A DNA stretch of 64,000 nucleotides from Desulfovibrionales bacterium (GTDB lineage Bacteria > Desulfobacterota > Desulfovibrionia > Desulfovibrionales > Desulfovibrionaceae), in assembly GCA_030156255.1 (NCBI GenBank), contig JASGMV010000006.1:1-64000 (forward strand). Reading direction: 5' to 3'. The notes below the pieces were generated by a model. It was not told the origin of the DNA, did no database searches, and worked only from the letters and a program-made list of their open reading frames with translations. Positions 46,701 to 57,018 of this stretch are shown piece after piece (the stretch's first letter is position 1; every line of letters begins with the position of its first letter). The position numbers and the translations under genes were made by a program.

Positions 46701-49700
46701 ACCTGTCGTCTCTCTTCGTCTCCAGGCCGGTCATGACCACTTTGGTCATGGCCGCGGTCCTGATCTTCGGGATAATGGCCTACTCCAATCTTCCGGTGAG
46801 CCATCTGCCGAACGTGGATTTTCCCACCATTGAGGTGCGGGCGTCCCTCTCGGGCGGGAGCCCGGAAACCATGGCCTCGGCCGTGGCCACGCCTTTGGAG
46901 AAGCAGTTTTCCTCCATTTCGGGGTTGGAGTCCATGACCTCCGCCAACACGCAGGGACTGTCTCGCATCACCCTGCAGTTCGACCTGGACCGCGATCTGG
47001 ACGGCGCGGCGCTGGACGTGCAGGCGGCTATCACCACGGCCATGCGCCAGCTGCCCGACGACATGGACAGCCCGCCGACCTTCCGCAAGGTCAACCCGGC
47101 CGACGATCCCATTCTCTACCTGTCCCTTTCGTCCTCCACGCTGCGCCTTTCGGACGTGAACGAGTACGCCGAAAACCTGATGGCTCAACGTATTTCCATG
47201 GTCAAAGGCGTGGCCCAGGTCATGGTGTACGGGTCGCAGAAGTACGCGGTGCGCATCCAGCTGGATCCGGAGACCCTGGCCGCGAAGTCGCTCGGCGTGG
47301 ACGAAGTGGCCCAGGCGGTCCGGCGGGGCAACGTGAACCTTCCCGTGGGCACGGTGGCCGGCCCGAGCAAGGAATATACGGTCCGCTCCAGCGGGCAGCT
47401 CATGAACGCCGCGGCCTATCGGCCGTTGGTGGTGGCCTGGCGAAACGGTTCGCCGGTTCGGCTGGCCGAGGTGGCGCAAGTCTTCGACAGCGTGGAGAAC
47501 GATCGCCGGCGCAACTGGTACAACGGCGTGCCGGGCATGATCCTGGCCATCCGGCGCCAGCCGGGGGCCAACACCGTGCAAGTGGTGGACGCCATTCGGG
47601 AGCTGATGCCGGCCTTCCAGGCGCAATTGCCGCCCTCTGTGCAACTGGACGTGCTCTATGATCGCTCGGAGACCATCAAGGAATCCGTGTCCGAGGTCAA
47701 ATTCACCCTGGGATTGACGGTCTGCCTGGTGATCATGGTCATCTTCCTGTTCCTGCGCAAGGTCTCGGCCACCATCATTCCCAGCCTGGCCTTGCCGCTC
47801 TCCATCGTGGGCTCCTTTGCGGCCATGCGCCTGTTCGGCTTCAGCGTGAACAACATCACCTTGCTGGCCTTGACCCTGTCCGTGGGGTTCGTGGTGGACG
47901 ACGCCATCGTCATGCTGGAGAACATCGTCCGCCACATGGAGATGGGCAAATCCAAGATCGCCGCCGTCATGGAGGGCTCCAGCGAGATTTCCTTCACCAT
48001 CGTCTCCATGACCGTCTCCCTGGCCGCGGTCTTCATTCCCGTACTGTTCATGGGCGGCGTAGTGGGAAAGTTGTTCCACGAATTCGCCGTGACCATCACC
48101 ATGGCCATTCTCATCTCCGGCTTCGTGTCTCTGTCGCTCACGCCCATGCTGTGCAACGTCATGCTCAAACCCGGCGGGCATGAAAAAAAGGAAGGCCGTT
48201 TTTCCCGGTGGCTGGAAAGCGGCTTCGAAGCGCTTCGGGTGGTCTATGAAAGAACGTTGACCTGGACCCTGAAGCGGCATGCTGCGGTGATGTTTTTTTC
48301 CCTTGTGGTGTTGGCCGCCACGGTGTGGTTGTTCCGGGACATTCCCAAGGGATTTCTTCCCCGAGAGGACACGGGGCGCCTCACGGCCACGGTGGAGGCG
48401 GAGCAGGGCGTGGCCTTCGACGTCATGGTCCGGCGGCAGAAAATGATCATGGATATGCTCAAAAGCGATCCGGACGCGGACGGGTTCATGTCCGTGGTCG
48501 GAGCCGGCGGACCCAATCCCGGCGGCAACTCGGGCCGGCTCATGATCCGCCTCAAGCCGCGCCATGAGCGCAAGGACGATGCGGACGTGATTCTGCAGCG
48601 GCTGCGCGCCAGGCTGTCCCGGACGCCGGGACTCAAGGTCTACCTGAACAATCCGCCGGCCGTGCGCATCGGCGCCCGCAGCAGCAAGGGGCAGTATCAG
48701 TTCACGCTGCAGACTCCGGACATCGACGAACTGTTCCGCGCCACCTCGCAACTGGAGGAGGCGATGTCCGGGCTGCCGCAGTTGCAGGACGTTTCCTCGG
48801 ACATGGAGCTGAAGAACCCCGAACTGCGCGTCGACATCGACCGGGACATGGCTTCGTCCATGGGGGTGAGCGCCTTTCAGGTCGAGGATGCCCTGGCCAC
48901 GTCTTTCGGCGGCCGCAAGGTTTCGGACATCTACGCGCCCAGCGACACCTACCAGGTGATCATGGAGCTGGCGCCCGAATACCAGGCCAACCCCGACGCG
49001 TTGGCCATGCTGCACGTGCGCTCGAACTCGGGCCGCCTGATCTCCCTGGACGCCCTGGCCCGCCGGAGCCTCGGCGTGGGGCCGCTGTCCGTGAACCATT
49101 CGGGCCAACTCCCGTCGGCGACCATTTCCTTCAACCTGCGGCCCGGCGTGGCCTTGGGCACGGCCATGGACGCCATTGCGAGCCTCGCCCGAACCATTGT
49201 TCCCGCCTCGGTGAGCACCAGCTTTCAGGGCGAGGCCGAGGCCTTCCAGAAATCCATGAAGGGCATGGTGCTGCTGCTGATCATGTCCGTGGTGGTCATC
49301 TACATCGTGCTCGGCATCCTGTACGAAAGCTTCATCCACCCCCTGACCATTCTCTCGGGTTTGCCTTCGGCCGGCGTCGGCGCTTTGGCCACGCTCATGA
49401 TTTTCGGCCGGGAGCTGGACATCTACGGCTTCGTGGGCGTGATCATGCTCATCGGCATCGTCAAGAAGAACGCCATCATGATGATCGACTTCGCCCTGGA
49501 GGCCCAGCGCGGACAGTCGGTGTCGGCCCGGGACGCCATCTTCCAGGGGGCGATGGTCCGCTTCCGGCCCATCATGATGACCTCCATGGCCGCGCTCATG
49601 GGCACGCTGCCCATCGCCCTGGGCGTGGGCGGCGGCGCCGAGGCCCGGCGTCCCCTGGGGCTGGCCGTGGTCGGCGGACTCATGGTCTCCCAGTTGCTGA

Positions 49701-49810
49701 CGCTCTACTTCACGCCCGTCTATTACATGTACCTGGACGCGGCCCAGGGCCGGTTGCGCCGGCTGTTCAGCGGCGCCAAGGCGGACGCGAAGGCCGACGT
49801 CCCCGGCTGA
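46697..49810 (+). CDS. HAE1-type RND multidrug efflux pump (MdtB/AcrB-like)
   Basis: This 1037-residue proton-driven transporter has twelve transmembrane helices and two large periplasmic loops. The N-terminal NLPVSHLPNVDFPTIEV and the proton-relay segment LSVGFVVDDAIVMLENI (two Asp) are typical. MdtB/MdtC-like features dominate over AcrB, suggesting export of amphiphilic compounds. It is coupled to the adaptor gene. No regulator lies directly beside it except the convergent LysR gene. Confidence 0.94.
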   Translation: MNLSSLFVSRPVMTTLVMAAVLIFGIMAYSNLPVSHLPNVDFPTIEVRASLSGGSPETMASAVATPLEKQFSSISGLESMTSANTQGLSRITLQFDLDRDLDGAALDVQAAITTAMRQLPDDMDSPPTFRKVNPADDPILYLSLSSSTLRLSDVNEYAENLMAQRISMVKGVAQVMVYGSQKYAVRIQLDPETLAAKSLGVDEVAQAVRRGNVNLPVGTVAGPSKEYTVRSSGQLMNAAAYRPLVVAWRNGSPVRLAEVAQVFDSVENDRRRNWYNGVPGMILAIRRQPGANTVQVVDAIRELMPAFQAQLPPSVQLDVLYDRSETIKESVSEVKFTLGLTVCLVIMVIFLFLRKVSATIIPSLALPLSIVGSFAAMRLFGFSVNNITLLALTLSVGFVVDDAIVMLENIVRHMEMGKSKIAAVMEGSSEISFTIVSMTVSLAAVFIPVLFMGGVVGKLFHEFAVTITMAILISGFVSLSLTPMLCNVMLKPGGHEKKEGRFSRWLESGFEALRVVYERTLTWTLKRHAAVMFFSLVVLAATVWLFRDIPKGFLPREDTGRLTATVEAEQGVAFDVMVRRQKMIMDMLKSDPDADGFMSVVGAGGPNPGGNSGRLMIRLKPRHERKDDADVILQRLRARLSRTPGLKVYLNNPPAVRIGARSSKGQYQFTLQTPDIDELFRATSQLEEAMSGLPQLQDVSSDMELKNPELRVDIDRDMASSMGVSAFQVEDALATSFGGRKVSDIYAPSDTYQVIMELAPEYQANPDALAMLHVRSNSGRLISLDALARRSLGVGPLSVNHSGQLPSATISFNLRPGVALGTAMDAIASLARTIVPASVSTSFQGEAEAFQKSMKGMVLLLIMSVVVIYIVLGILYESFIHPLTILSGLPSAGVGALATLMIFGRELDIYGFVGVIMLIGIVKKNAIMMIDFALEAQRGQSVSARDAIFQGAMVRFRPIMMTSMAALMGTLPIALGVGGGAEARRPLGLAVVGGLMVSQLLTLYFTPVYYMYLDAAQGRLRRLFSGAKADAKADVPG

Positions 49811-49923
49811 TCCGGCATCTCGGGCTCGCGGTTTGAGGCCGCGGCGTTCGACGCGGATGGGGCGGGCTATTTTATCTCGAAGTCAATCCACCGAAAAGTT
49901 TTAGGGAAAGAGGATGGGGGTCT

Positions 49924-49949
49924 GGGGGAAGGGGAAAACCCCTTTTCCC
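49924..49949 (+). terminator. Stem-loop after the RND pump gene
   Basis: An 11-bp stem with two G-U pairs closes on an AAAA loop (GGGG-AAAA-CCCC core), 113 bp after the pump stop. No U-run follows on the plus strand, so termination is uncertain. It may serve both convergent transcripts. Confidence 0.45.
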
Positions 49950-49958
49950 AGTATTACT

Positions 49959-50858
49959 TCAACATGACTGGCAATGGCTGCGCAGGTGCTCCAGGAAGGC
50001 CTCCGTGGCCGGGAAGCCGCGGCGGTCCTTGCGGCGGATCAAATGGAAGCAGCGCTCCAGGCGCAAGGGCAGATTCGGGATGATCGCCAGGCGTCCGGCG
50101 TCCAGGTCGGCTTGGGCCGCGAGCCGTGAGGTGATGCTCACGCCGATGGAGGCCTTGGCGCATTGCAAAACCGCGTGGGCGGAGTCCACCAACAGCCGGG
50201 TGTTGAGGTTGCGCAGGGGGATGGGGATGCGGGCCAGGGCGGACTCGAAGGCGGCCAGGGCGCCGGAGCCCCGTTCGCGCAGAATCCAGGGCCAGCGCTC
50301 CAATTGCTCGGGGTCGGACAGGATCGGCGTGCGGGCGATGAACTCCGGGCTGGCGACGGCGACCAACTCGTCGCGCATGAACGGCGTGGAGGCCAGCTCC
50401 GGGCGATTGGGGGCCACGCCCACCATGCCCAGGAAGCGCCGGCCGGCGCATACGTCCTCGATAACTTTCTCGGAGTCGCCGATTTTGAGCTGGATGCTCA
50501 CCTCGGGGTAGGTGTGCAGGAATTCGCCGATCATGGACGGTAAAATGAAGTGGCCGGGGATGGTGGACGCCCCCACGGAGAATTCGCCGGAAACGCGCTC
50601 GCGCAGGGCGTCGACCTCGGCCTTGGCTGCCTTGAGCATGTCCATGATGCGCCGAGCCTTGCCGTAGAGTACGTCCGCGGCCTGGGTGGGCAGCACGGAG
50701 CGTCCGAGGCGGTCGAAAAGCAGCACGCCGAGCTCCGACTCCAGGGTGGCTATGTGCGCGCTGATGGTCGGTTGCGAAAGATACAGATCCCTGCCCGCCT
50801 TGGAAAAGCTGCGCAGGTCGTACACTTTGCAGAAAGCTTCCAAGCGACGTAAATCCAT
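49959..50858 (-). CDS. LysR-family regulator, selenium-metabolism-associated type
   Basis: This 299-residue regulator has an N-terminal winged helix (about 3-62, SFSKAGRDLYLSQPTISAHI) and an effector domain (about 90-295). The RVSGEFSVGASTIPGHFILP segment resembles LysR proteins linked to selenium metabolism in sulfate reducers, a name based on recalled similarity. No selenium gene is in the window, so its target is unknown. It lies next to the end of the ribosomal operon, on the same strand, after a strong terminator. Confidence 0.85.
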   Translation of the reverse strand: MDLRRLEAFCKVYDLRSFSKAGRDLYLSQPTISAHIATLESELGVLLFDRLGRSVLPTQAADVLYGKARRIMDMLKAAKAEVDALRERVSGEFSVGASTIPGHFILPSMIGEFLHTYPEVSIQLKIGDSEKVIEDVCAGRRFLGMVGVAPNRPELASTPFMRDELVAVASPEFIARTPILSDPEQLERWPWILRERGSGALAAFESALARIPIPLRNLNTRLLVDSAHAVLQCAKASIGVSITSRLAAQADLDAGRLAIIPNLPLRLERCFHLIRRKDRRGFPATEAFLEHLRSHCQSC

Positions 50859-50900
50859 AGCGGCGTTTCCTGCTATAGGTAAAAACTATGGATGGGAGCG

Positions 50901-50930
50901 AAAAAAAAAGGCAGGCCCGAAGGCCTGCCT
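50901..50930 (-). terminator. Strong intrinsic terminator of the ribosomal superoperon
   Basis: On the minus strand a perfect 9-bp stem AGGCAGGCC / GGCCTGCCT closes on a TTCG loop and is followed by nine T. It lies 8 bp after the rplQ stop and separates the operon from the LysR gene. Confidence 0.95.
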
Positions 50931-50937
50931 CTCGCCA

Positions 50938-51498
50938 TTAATCTTTTTTCTCGGGCTCGGGGGTCGGCGCATCGGCCGTTGGCGTTTCTTCCCCTGCCGT
51001 CGGCTCGGTGGAGGCTTCGGCCTCCGCCGCTGGAGCTTCGGGCTCTTTGGGGGCTTCCGCCTCCGCAGAGGCTTCCGCAGGCGCCGGCGTCTCGACTTCG
51101 GCCGGCTTGGGAGCGGTCTTGGCGGGTTTTTCGGCAGCGCCAGGGAAGGCGAGCTCGACCATGGCCATGGGCGCCGCATCGCCGCTACGGGGCAGGGCGA
51201 GCTTGATCACGCGGGTATAGCCTCCGCCGCCGCTGACAAAGCGGGGACCGACTTCGTCAAAGAGCCGTTTGACCAGGCCGTGGTTTTCCAGGATGCGGAA
51301 TGCCTGCCTGCGAGCGTGCAAATCGTTCTTCAGGGCCAGGGTCACGAGTTTGTCCATGACCGAACTCAAGGCCTTGGCCCGCGACTCGGTGGTGCGGATG
51401 CGCTCGTGGGTGAGCAGCGACCGGGCCATGTTGCGCAACAGGGCCTTCCGGTGCGAGGTGTTCCTGCCGAGCTTTTTTCCGGACTTCTTATGCCTCAT
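50938..51498 (-). CDS. rplQ: 50S ribosomal protein L17 with acidic C-terminal extension
   Basis: The first 118 or so residues are standard L17 ([20 protein letters not shown]). Residues from about 122 to 186 form a Pro/Ala/Glu/Thr-rich tail, mostly acidic and without a fold signature. Bacterial L17 usually ends near 115-130. The gene overlaps the rpoA stop by 11 nt and is last in the superoperon. The tail is encoded in the same frame with no sign of a fusion join. Confidence 0.96.
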   Translation of the reverse strand: MRHKKSGKKLGRNTSHRKALLRNMARSLLTHERIRTTESRAKALSSVMDKLVTLALKNDLHARRQAFRILENHGLVKRLFDEVGPRFVSGGGGYTRVIKLALPRSGDAAPMAMVELAFPGAAEKPAKTAPKPAEVETPAPAEASAEAEAPKEPEAPAAEAEASTEPTAGEETPTADAPTPEPEKKD

Positions 51499-52531
51499 TG
51501 CTCTCGTTCCTCTTGATGAATTCCTGGTATTTCTGGTCGAAGTTTTCGATGCCCATACCGAACTTGAGATTCAAGGAGTCCAAAACACGGCGAATTTCGT
51601 CCAGGGATTTTCGGCCGAAGTTTTTGGTCTTGAGCATGCTGGACTCGGTGCGCTGCACGAGCTCGCCCACGAGTTTGATGTTGGCCGCTTTCAGGCAGTT
51701 GGTCGCCCGGACGGAAAGCTCAAGTTCGTCGATGGACTTGAACAGATTGGGGTTCATGTCCATCGAGCCGCCGCTGGGTTTGCCTTCGCTCCCAGAGGTG
51801 GACTCATCGAAGTTGATGAAGATGGTCAATTGTTCCTTGAGTATCTTGGCGCTGTAAGCGATGGCGTCCTCGGGAGAGACCGAGCCGTCCGTCCAGACTT
51901 CAAGAACGAGCTTGTCGTAGTTGGTCATCTGGCCGACGCGCGCCTGCTCCACGGAATAAGCCACCTTGCGCACGGGAGAGAAACTGGCGTCCATGGGTAT
52001 CAAGCCGATTTCGTCCTCGAGGCCGTCATGCATTTCGGCCGGGACATAGCTTTTCCCCATGCGAACTTCGAGTTCGATGGACAGTTTTTTGTCTTCCGAG
52101 AGATTCGCTACAAGGAGATCCGGATTAAGCACGACAACGTGCTGATTTTCTTTGATCATGCCGGCGGTGACCGGCCCTTTCTTGTCTGCTTCGAGCACCA
52201 GCGTCTGGACGTCGTCGGTATCCATGGCAAGGCGAATCTGCTTGAGGTTCAACACCACCTCGGTCACGTCTTCCATGACGCCTTCGATGGTGGTGAACTC
52301 GTGCTGAACGCCTTCGATTTTGGCCGAGACGATGGCGGCGCCCTGCAAAGAAGACAGCAAAACGCGCCGCAGGGAGTTGCCGATGGTCGTTCCAAAGCCG
52401 CGTTCTAGGGGCTCGCAGACGAACTTCCCATACACCTCGTTGGACTTGGGGTCGCGAACGAGCTGTTCCGGCTTGACCAGCTCGGTCCAGTTGCGGGTGT
52501 TGATCAGCTTCTCGCCTTTTTGGTTGACCAT
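51488..52531 (-). CDS. rpoA: RNA polymerase alpha subunit
   Basis: This 347-residue alpha subunit has an assembly N-terminal domain (about 20-245, [18 protein letters not shown]). The C-terminal DNA-binding domain (about 265-335) has [20 protein letters not shown]. It is in the usual alpha-operon place between rpsD and rplQ. Confidence 0.98.
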   Translation of the reverse strand: MVNQKGEKLINTRNWTELVKPEQLVRDPKSNEVYGKFVCEPLERGFGTTIGNSLRRVLLSSLQGAAIVSAKIEGVQHEFTTIEGVMEDVTEVVLNLKQIRLAMDTDDVQTLVLEADKKGPVTAGMIKENQHVVVLNPDLLVANLSEDKKLSIELEVRMGKSYVPAEMHDGLEDEIGLIPMDASFSPVRKVAYSVEQARVGQMTNYDKLVLEVWTDGSVSPEDAIAYSAKILKEQLTIFINFDESTSGSEGKPSGGSMDMNPNLFKSIDELELSVRATNCLKAANIKLVGELVQRTESSMLKTKNFGRKSLDEIRRVLDSLNLKFGMGIENFDQKYQEFIKRNESNEA

Positions 52532-52543
52532 GCCTGCACTCGT

Positions 52544-53170
52544 TTATTTGGAGTACAACTCGACGATGAGTTGCTCGTTGATGGGGAAGGTGATGTGCTC
52601 CCGGGTAGGCAGCGACACGACCTTGCCTTTGAGGTTCTCGCCGTCGACTTCAAGCCAGTCGGGGCAGCCCCGCCTGGCGATAACCTCGCGGGCTTCCTGA
52701 ATGATGGGGCTCTTTTCGCTAGCTTCGCGAACCTTGATGACGTCGCCGGGTTTGACCTGGATGGACGGAATGCTGACGCGGCGTCCGTTCAGGAGAAACA
52801 ATCCGTGGCGAACAAGCTGGCGAGCCTGGTCACGGGAATTGGCGAAGCCGAGCCGATAGATCACGTTGTCCATGCGGCGCTCCAGGAAGATGAGCAAATT
52901 GGCGCCGGTGACGCCCTTCTGCAAATCCGCCCGGAGGAAATAGTTGTGGAACTGTCCTTCAAGGATGCCGTACATGCGGCGGACTTTCTGCTTTTCGCGC
53001 AACTGGATGGCGTAGTCGCTGGTCTTCTTGCGCATGCGGCCGTGCATGCCGGGGGCATACGGACGGCGGTCGTAAGCGCATTTGTCGGTATAGCAGCGAT
53101 CGCCTTTCAGAAAAAGTTTCTCGCCTTCGCGACGGCAGAGACGGCATTTGGCGCCGGTGTATCTTGCCAC
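52544..53170 (-). CDS. rpsD: 30S ribosomal protein S4, zinc-binding form
   Basis: This 208-residue protein has four cysteines at 9, 12, 26 and 31 in its N-terminal domain, the zinc-containing C+ form. The S4 RNA-binding domain follows (about 98-160, [15 protein letters not shown]). It nucleates 30S assembly. It lies 19 bp after rpsK. Confidence 0.98.
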   Translation of the reverse strand: MARYTGAKCRLCRREGEKLFLKGDRCYTDKCAYDRRPYAPGMHGRMRKKTSDYAIQLREKQKVRRMYGILEGQFHNYFLRADLQKGVTGANLLIFLERRMDNVIYRLGFANSRDQARQLVRHGLFLLNGRRVSIPSIQVKPGDVIKVREASEKSPIIQEAREVIARRGCPDWLEVDGENLKGKVVSLPTREHITFPINEQLIVELYSK

Positions 53171-53189
53171 GGTGTCGATCCTCCTGGTC

Positions 53190-53579
53190 TTAAACGCGGC
53201 GCCGCTTGGGCGGCCGGCAACCGTTATGCGGGATAGGGGTGATGTCGCGAATGAAATGGACCTTCATGCCGGAATTGTTGATGGCGCGCATGGCGGCTTC
53301 GCGACCGGACCCAGGGCCCTTCACGTAGACGCCGACACTGCGCATGCCCTGATCCTGGGCGCGCCGCGCCGCGTTCTCGGCGGCAATCTGGGCCGCGAAC
53401 GGCGTGGACTTACGAGAGCCCTTGAAGCCGGAGCCTCCGCAACTCGCCCAGCTGATCACATTCCCTTTGGGGTCAGTGAAGGTGATGATCGTGTTGTTGA
53501 AGCTCGCGTTGACGTGAGCTACACCCACGGGCACGTTCTTCTTTTCCTTTTTCTTTCCTGTACGCCTCGGTCGAGCCAT
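53190..53579 (-). CDS. rpsK: 30S ribosomal protein S11
   Basis: This 129-residue protein begins with a basic stretch, then [13 protein letters not shown] and [13 protein letters not shown], with [18 protein letters not shown] at the C-terminus. It forms part of the 30S platform. It lies between rpsM and rpsD. Confidence 0.98.
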   Translation of the reverse strand: MARPRRTGKKKEKKNVPVGVAHVNASFNNTIITFTDPKGNVISWASCGGSGFKGSRKSTPFAAQIAAENAARRAQDQGMRSVGVYVKGPGSGREAAMRAINNSGMKVHFIRDITPIPHNGCRPPKRRRV

Positions 53580-53646
53580 GTCGATCCCTCGTGTCTCTTG
53601 GATTCCGTCTGGTAGTTACAGGCCGGTCGCCCGAACGCCAAGCGGG

Positions 53647-54018
53647 TTACTTTTTCCGTTTGCCCACCACGGAGCGGCGGGGCCCCTTGCGGGTGCGGGC
53701 GTTGGTGTGGGTTTTCTGTCCCCTCACCGGCAAGCCCTTGCGATGGCGCAGGCCACGGTAACAGCCGATGTCCATCAACCGCTTGATGTTCGTGGTGATG
53801 TCGCGCCGGAGATCGCCTTCCACCTTGTAGCTGTGTTCGATTTCCTGGCGGATGATGTTGACTTCGTCGCCGGACAGATCGTCGGAGTTTTTCGTCCAAT
53901 CGATGCCGGTGGCGTCCAAAATTTTCAGCGCGCTGTTGCGGCCAATGCCGTAAATGTAGGTCAGCGCGATGTCCAGCCGCTTGTTTTTGGGCAGATCCAC
54001 CCCTGCGATGCGGGCCAC
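53647..54018 (-). CDS. rpsM: 30S ribosomal protein S13
   Basis: This 123-residue protein has [18 protein letters not shown] at the start and [18 protein letters not shown] near residue 88. It contacts the 50S subunit in the head bridge. It is 10 bp after rpmJ. Confidence 0.98.
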   Translation of the reverse strand: MARIAGVDLPKNKRLDIALTYIYGIGRNSALKILDATGIDWTKNSDDLSGDEVNIIRQEIEHSYKVEGDLRRDITTNIKRLMDIGCYRGLRHRKGLPVRGQKTHTNARTRKGPRRSVVGKRKK

Positions 54019-54028
54019 GACGAACCTC

Positions 54029-54142
54029 CTAACCCTGACGCTGCTTGTGCCGCGGATTATCGCAAATAACGCGCAGCACGCCGTTTCGCCGGATAATTTT
54101 ACACTTGGAACACATTTTTTTCACAGACGGTCTGACTTTCAT
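54029..54142 (-). CDS. rpmJ: 50S ribosomal protein L36, zinc-binding form
   Basis: This 37-residue protein starts [10 protein letters not shown]. Its zinc ligands are Cys11, Cys14, Cys27 and His32. ATG 54142 is chosen because L36 always starts with this motif; the frame is open 75 bp further up without similarity. It lies between map and rpsM. Confidence 0.96.
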   Translation of the reverse strand: MKVRPSVKKMCSKCKIIRRNGVLRVICDNPRHKQRQG

Positions 54143-54194
54143 GACCTGAACTCCTTGCTTGGGCCTTGGCGTCGCAAAAGAACCCGGATACCTA

Positions 54195-55013
54195 CTACGA
54201 TCGGCCAAAGATGGCAAGCTTTTTTCCCGGAGCCGCCAGCGGGGCGTGGCTCGCGCTGCTCAAAATTTCCGGGCCGTTGCTGGTGATGGCCACCGTATGT
54301 TCGAAGTGGGCCGAAAGGCTGCGGTCTTTCGTCACCGCAGTCCATTGGTCGTCCAGCACTTCCACGTCCGGCGAGCCCAAAGTGACCATGGGCTCGATGG
54401 CCAGGGTCATGCCGACCTTCAGGGGCAACGGATGGGCGTCGTTGGTCACGAAGTTCGGGACTTCGGGCTTTTCATGCAGGTTGCGGCCCACGCCGTGACC
54501 CACAAAACGACGCACAACACTCATTCCGTTGGACTCCACGTATTCCTGCACGGCTCGAGAGATGTCGTGCAGGTGGTTGCTGGGTCTCGCCTGGGCGATG
54601 CCGCGATGCAAAGACTCGCGGGTGACGTCCAGCAGTTTCTGGGTTTCGGCGGAAACGGAGCCGACGGCGATGGTGCGCGCCGAGTCCCCATTAAATCCCT
54701 GGTACCGGACACCCATGTCAAAACTGACGATGTCGCCTTCCTGAAGAATGCGCTCGCCGGGAAAACCATGAACCACCTGTTCGTTGACGGAGCAACACAA
54801 GGCGAAGGGAAATCCCTGGTAGCCCTGGAAGGCCGGTTTGACGCCGAACTCGGCGCACCCCGCCTGGGCGATTTCTTCAAAGAGCATCGTCGAAGCGCCG
54901 GGAACAACCGCTTCCTCCAATCTGTCGAGGATGACGGCTACGATGCGATTCGCCTCTCGAATCAGATCGATTTCCCTGGCGTTCTTGATAAAAACACCTC
55001 TAAATTTTTTCAA
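54195..55013 (-). CDS. map: Methionine aminopeptidase, type I
   Basis: This 272-residue enzyme removes the initiator Met. The metal ligands sit in [43 protein letters not shown] and AHFEHTVAI. It starts at TTG 55013, since the [17 protein letters not shown] segment is the family start and no ATG lies upstream. The last 15 or so residues exceed the usual family end. It lies between secY and rpmJ. Confidence 0.96.
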   Translation of the reverse strand: MKKFRGVFIKNAREIDLIREANRIVAVILDRLEEAVVPGASTMLFEEIAQAGCAEFGVKPAFQGYQGFPFALCCSVNEQVVHGFPGERILQEGDIVSFDMGVRYQGFNGDSARTIAVGSVSAETQKLLDVTRESLHRGIAQARPSNHLHDISRAVQEYVESNGMSVVRRFVGHGVGRNLHEKPEVPNFVTNDAHPLPLKVGMTLAIEPMVTLGSPDVEVLDDQWTAVTKDRSLSAHFEHTVAITSNGPEILSSASHAPLAAPGKKLAIFGRS

Positions 55014-55018
55014 AGCTT

Positions 55019-56332
55019 CTACCGCCTAGACCGCGGCTTGGCTTTGCCCATCAGGCCGGCGTACTGCCTGCTGATCATGTAACCCTCCAACTTGCCCATG
55101 AAGTCCATGGCCACGCCGACAACGATGAGCAGCGCAGTGCCCCCGAAGTAGAACGGGACGTTGAATTGGGAGATCAAAAGCATGGGGATGACGCAGATCA
55201 AGGAGACGTACAGAGAGCCCCACAAGGTAATGCGCGCCAAGACGCGATCGATGTATTCTTTGGTTTTTGCGCCCGGCCGGATGCCGGGAATAAAACCGCC
55301 TTGCTTGCGCAGATTGTCGGCGATGCCCGAAGGGTCGAAAATGATCGCCGTGTAAAAATAGCAGAAGAAGATGATCAACCCCACGTACAAGGTGTTGTAC
55401 AAAACGGACGTGGGGGTGAAATGCTGCGAAAACTCGCGCAGCCACCCGACGTTGGAGAAGTTGGCGATCGTGGCCGGGAACATGAGCAGGCTGGAGGCGA
55501 AGATCGGCGGGATGACGCCGGCCGTGTTCACGCGCAACGGCAGGTGTGTGCTCTGCCCGCCAAACATCTTTCGTCCCATTTGCCGTTTGGCGTAATGGAT
55601 GGGAACCCTGCGCTGCCCGCGCTCCATGAACACGATGAAAGCCAGCACGGCGATCATGAGCGCCAGGACGAACAGCAGCACCAGCGGCGTCAGCTCGCCG
55701 GAGCTGAGCAGGCGGAAGGTGTTCACTGCGCCAGCCGGCAACCCGGCGACGATACCGGCGAAAATGATCATGGAAATGCCGTTGCCGATGCCCTTGTCGG
55801 TCATCTGCTCGCCCAGCCACATCAAAAACACCGTACCCGTCGTCAGGGTGAGCACGGTCATGAGCCGGAAAGCCCAGCCCGCGTGGAGCACGATGGGCGA
55901 CCCCGTCGGGGACTGCATCTGCTCCAGCCCCACGGCGATGCCGAAGCCTTGGACCAGCGTGATCAGCACGGTGCCGTAGCGGGTGTACTGGGTGATTTTC
56001 TTGCGGCCTTCGGCGCCTTCTTCCTTGGACAGCCGTTTGAGCTCCGGACTGACCACGGTCAAAAGCTGGATGATGATCGACGCCGAGATGTAGGGCATGA
56101 TGCCCAATGCAAGGATGGATATCCTGCGCAGGCCGCCGCCCGAGAACATGTCGAAGAGCCCGAACAGCGTGTTCTGGGCCTGGGCGAAAAAGTCGGCCAA
56201 AGCGATACGGTCCACGCCCGGCACCGGAATGTAGACCCCGATGCGGTACACGGCCAGCAGAGCGAACGTCCAGAAGAGTTTCTTCTTGAGCTCCGGCAGC
56301 TTGGCGATGCTTTCGACGCCTGCGAGGGCCAC
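55019..56332 (-). CDS. secY: Protein translocase subunit SecY
   Basis: This 437-residue channel protein has ten transmembrane helices. FWTFALLAVYRIGVYIPVPG at the start and GGFIPGIRPG in the cytoplasmic loop are typical. It forms the SecYEG pore. It is 2 bp after rplO. Confidence 0.98.
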   Translation of the reverse strand: MALAGVESIAKLPELKKKLFWTFALLAVYRIGVYIPVPGVDRIALADFFAQAQNTLFGLFDMFSGGGLRRISILALGIMPYISASIIIQLLTVVSPELKRLSKEEGAEGRKKITQYTRYGTVLITLVQGFGIAVGLEQMQSPTGSPIVLHAGWAFRLMTVLTLTTGTVFLMWLGEQMTDKGIGNGISMIIFAGIVAGLPAGAVNTFRLLSSGELTPLVLLFVLALMIAVLAFIVFMERGQRRVPIHYAKRQMGRKMFGGQSTHLPLRVNTAGVIPPIFASSLLMFPATIANFSNVGWLREFSQHFTPTSVLYNTLYVGLIIFFCYFYTAIIFDPSGIADNLRKQGGFIPGIRPGAKTKEYIDRVLARITLWGSLYVSLICVIPMLLISQFNVPFYFGGTALLIVVGVAMDFMGKLEGYMISRQYAGLMGKAKPRSRR

Positions 56333-56334
56333 GT

Positions 56335-56781
56335 TTAACCCTCCAGGGCTTTGGCGGTTCCGCCAGCGGCCTGAATTTTCTCCACGGCCGCTTTGCTGAA
56401 TTTGTGGGCTTCCACAGTAATCGCCGCGCTCAGTTCACCGTCGCTGAGGATCTTGACCGGGGCGCCTCGTCTGGCCAGCCCGCGCTCGTAGATGTCCTCG
56501 ACGCTGATGTCCTGCTTGCCTTCGAAATGGCCGACAAGCTTGCCCAGGTTCACGGTGGCGTACTCCTCGCGGAAAATATTCTTGAATCCGCGCTTGGGGA
56601 GACGGCGCGCAATGGGCATCTGGCCGCCCTCGAACCAGGGATGGCTTTTGCCGCCGGAACGGCTAAGCTGGCCCTTGGTGCCTTTGCCGGCGGTCGTGCC
56701 GGAGCCGGAGCCCCCGCCGCGGCCTACGCGCTTTCTATTTTTGCGTTCCTCAGGGAACGGAAACAACTCATGAAGCCGCAT
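56335..56781 (-). CDS. rplO: 50S ribosomal protein L15
   Basis: This 148-residue protein has a Gly-rich N-terminal arm ([20 protein letters not shown]) and [10 protein letters not shown]. It is a late 50S assembly protein. The start overlaps the rpmD stop by 14 nt. Confidence 0.97.
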   Translation of the reverse strand: MRLHELFPFPEERKNRKRVGRGGGSGSGTTAGKGTKGQLSRSGGKSHPWFEGGQMPIARRLPKRGFKNIFREEYATVNLGKLVGHFEGKQDISVEDIYERGLARRGAPVKILSDGELSAAITVEAHKFSKAAVEKIQAAGGTAKALEG

Positions 56782-56947
56782 CGCTCACCTCCACGAGGTG
56801 CTGAACTTTCTCTATCTGGCCCCTCAGGGAGGGGGAGTCCTCGAAGCGCCGCTCCTGACGGATCTTGCGCAGCCCAAGCGCTTCAAGAGTCCTGCGCTGG
56901 CTGGGCTTGATTCCGTATCTGCTGCGAACAAGTTTGACCGTGACCAT
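56768..56947 (-). CDS. rpmD: 50S ribosomal protein L30
   Basis: This 59-residue protein has [20 protein letters not shown], the L30 core. ATG 56947 follows GGAGG at 8 bp; an ATG 21 bp upstream has no similarity. It lies between rpsE and rplO. Confidence 0.95.
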   Translation of the reverse strand: MVTVKLVRSRYGIKPSQRRTLEALGLRKIRQERRFEDSPSLRGQIEKVQHLVEVSDAAS

Positions 56948-57018
56948 GGCGTACGCCTCCAGCCGCATCCTCGAACCGGTCTGTTGCGCAACCGATGCGC
57001 CCGGTCCGGTCGGCGACC

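Noticed and set aside
46511-49339. 942-codon minus-strand frame opposite the RND pump
   Set aside because: His/Gly/Asp-rich shadow of the pump gene; no domain.
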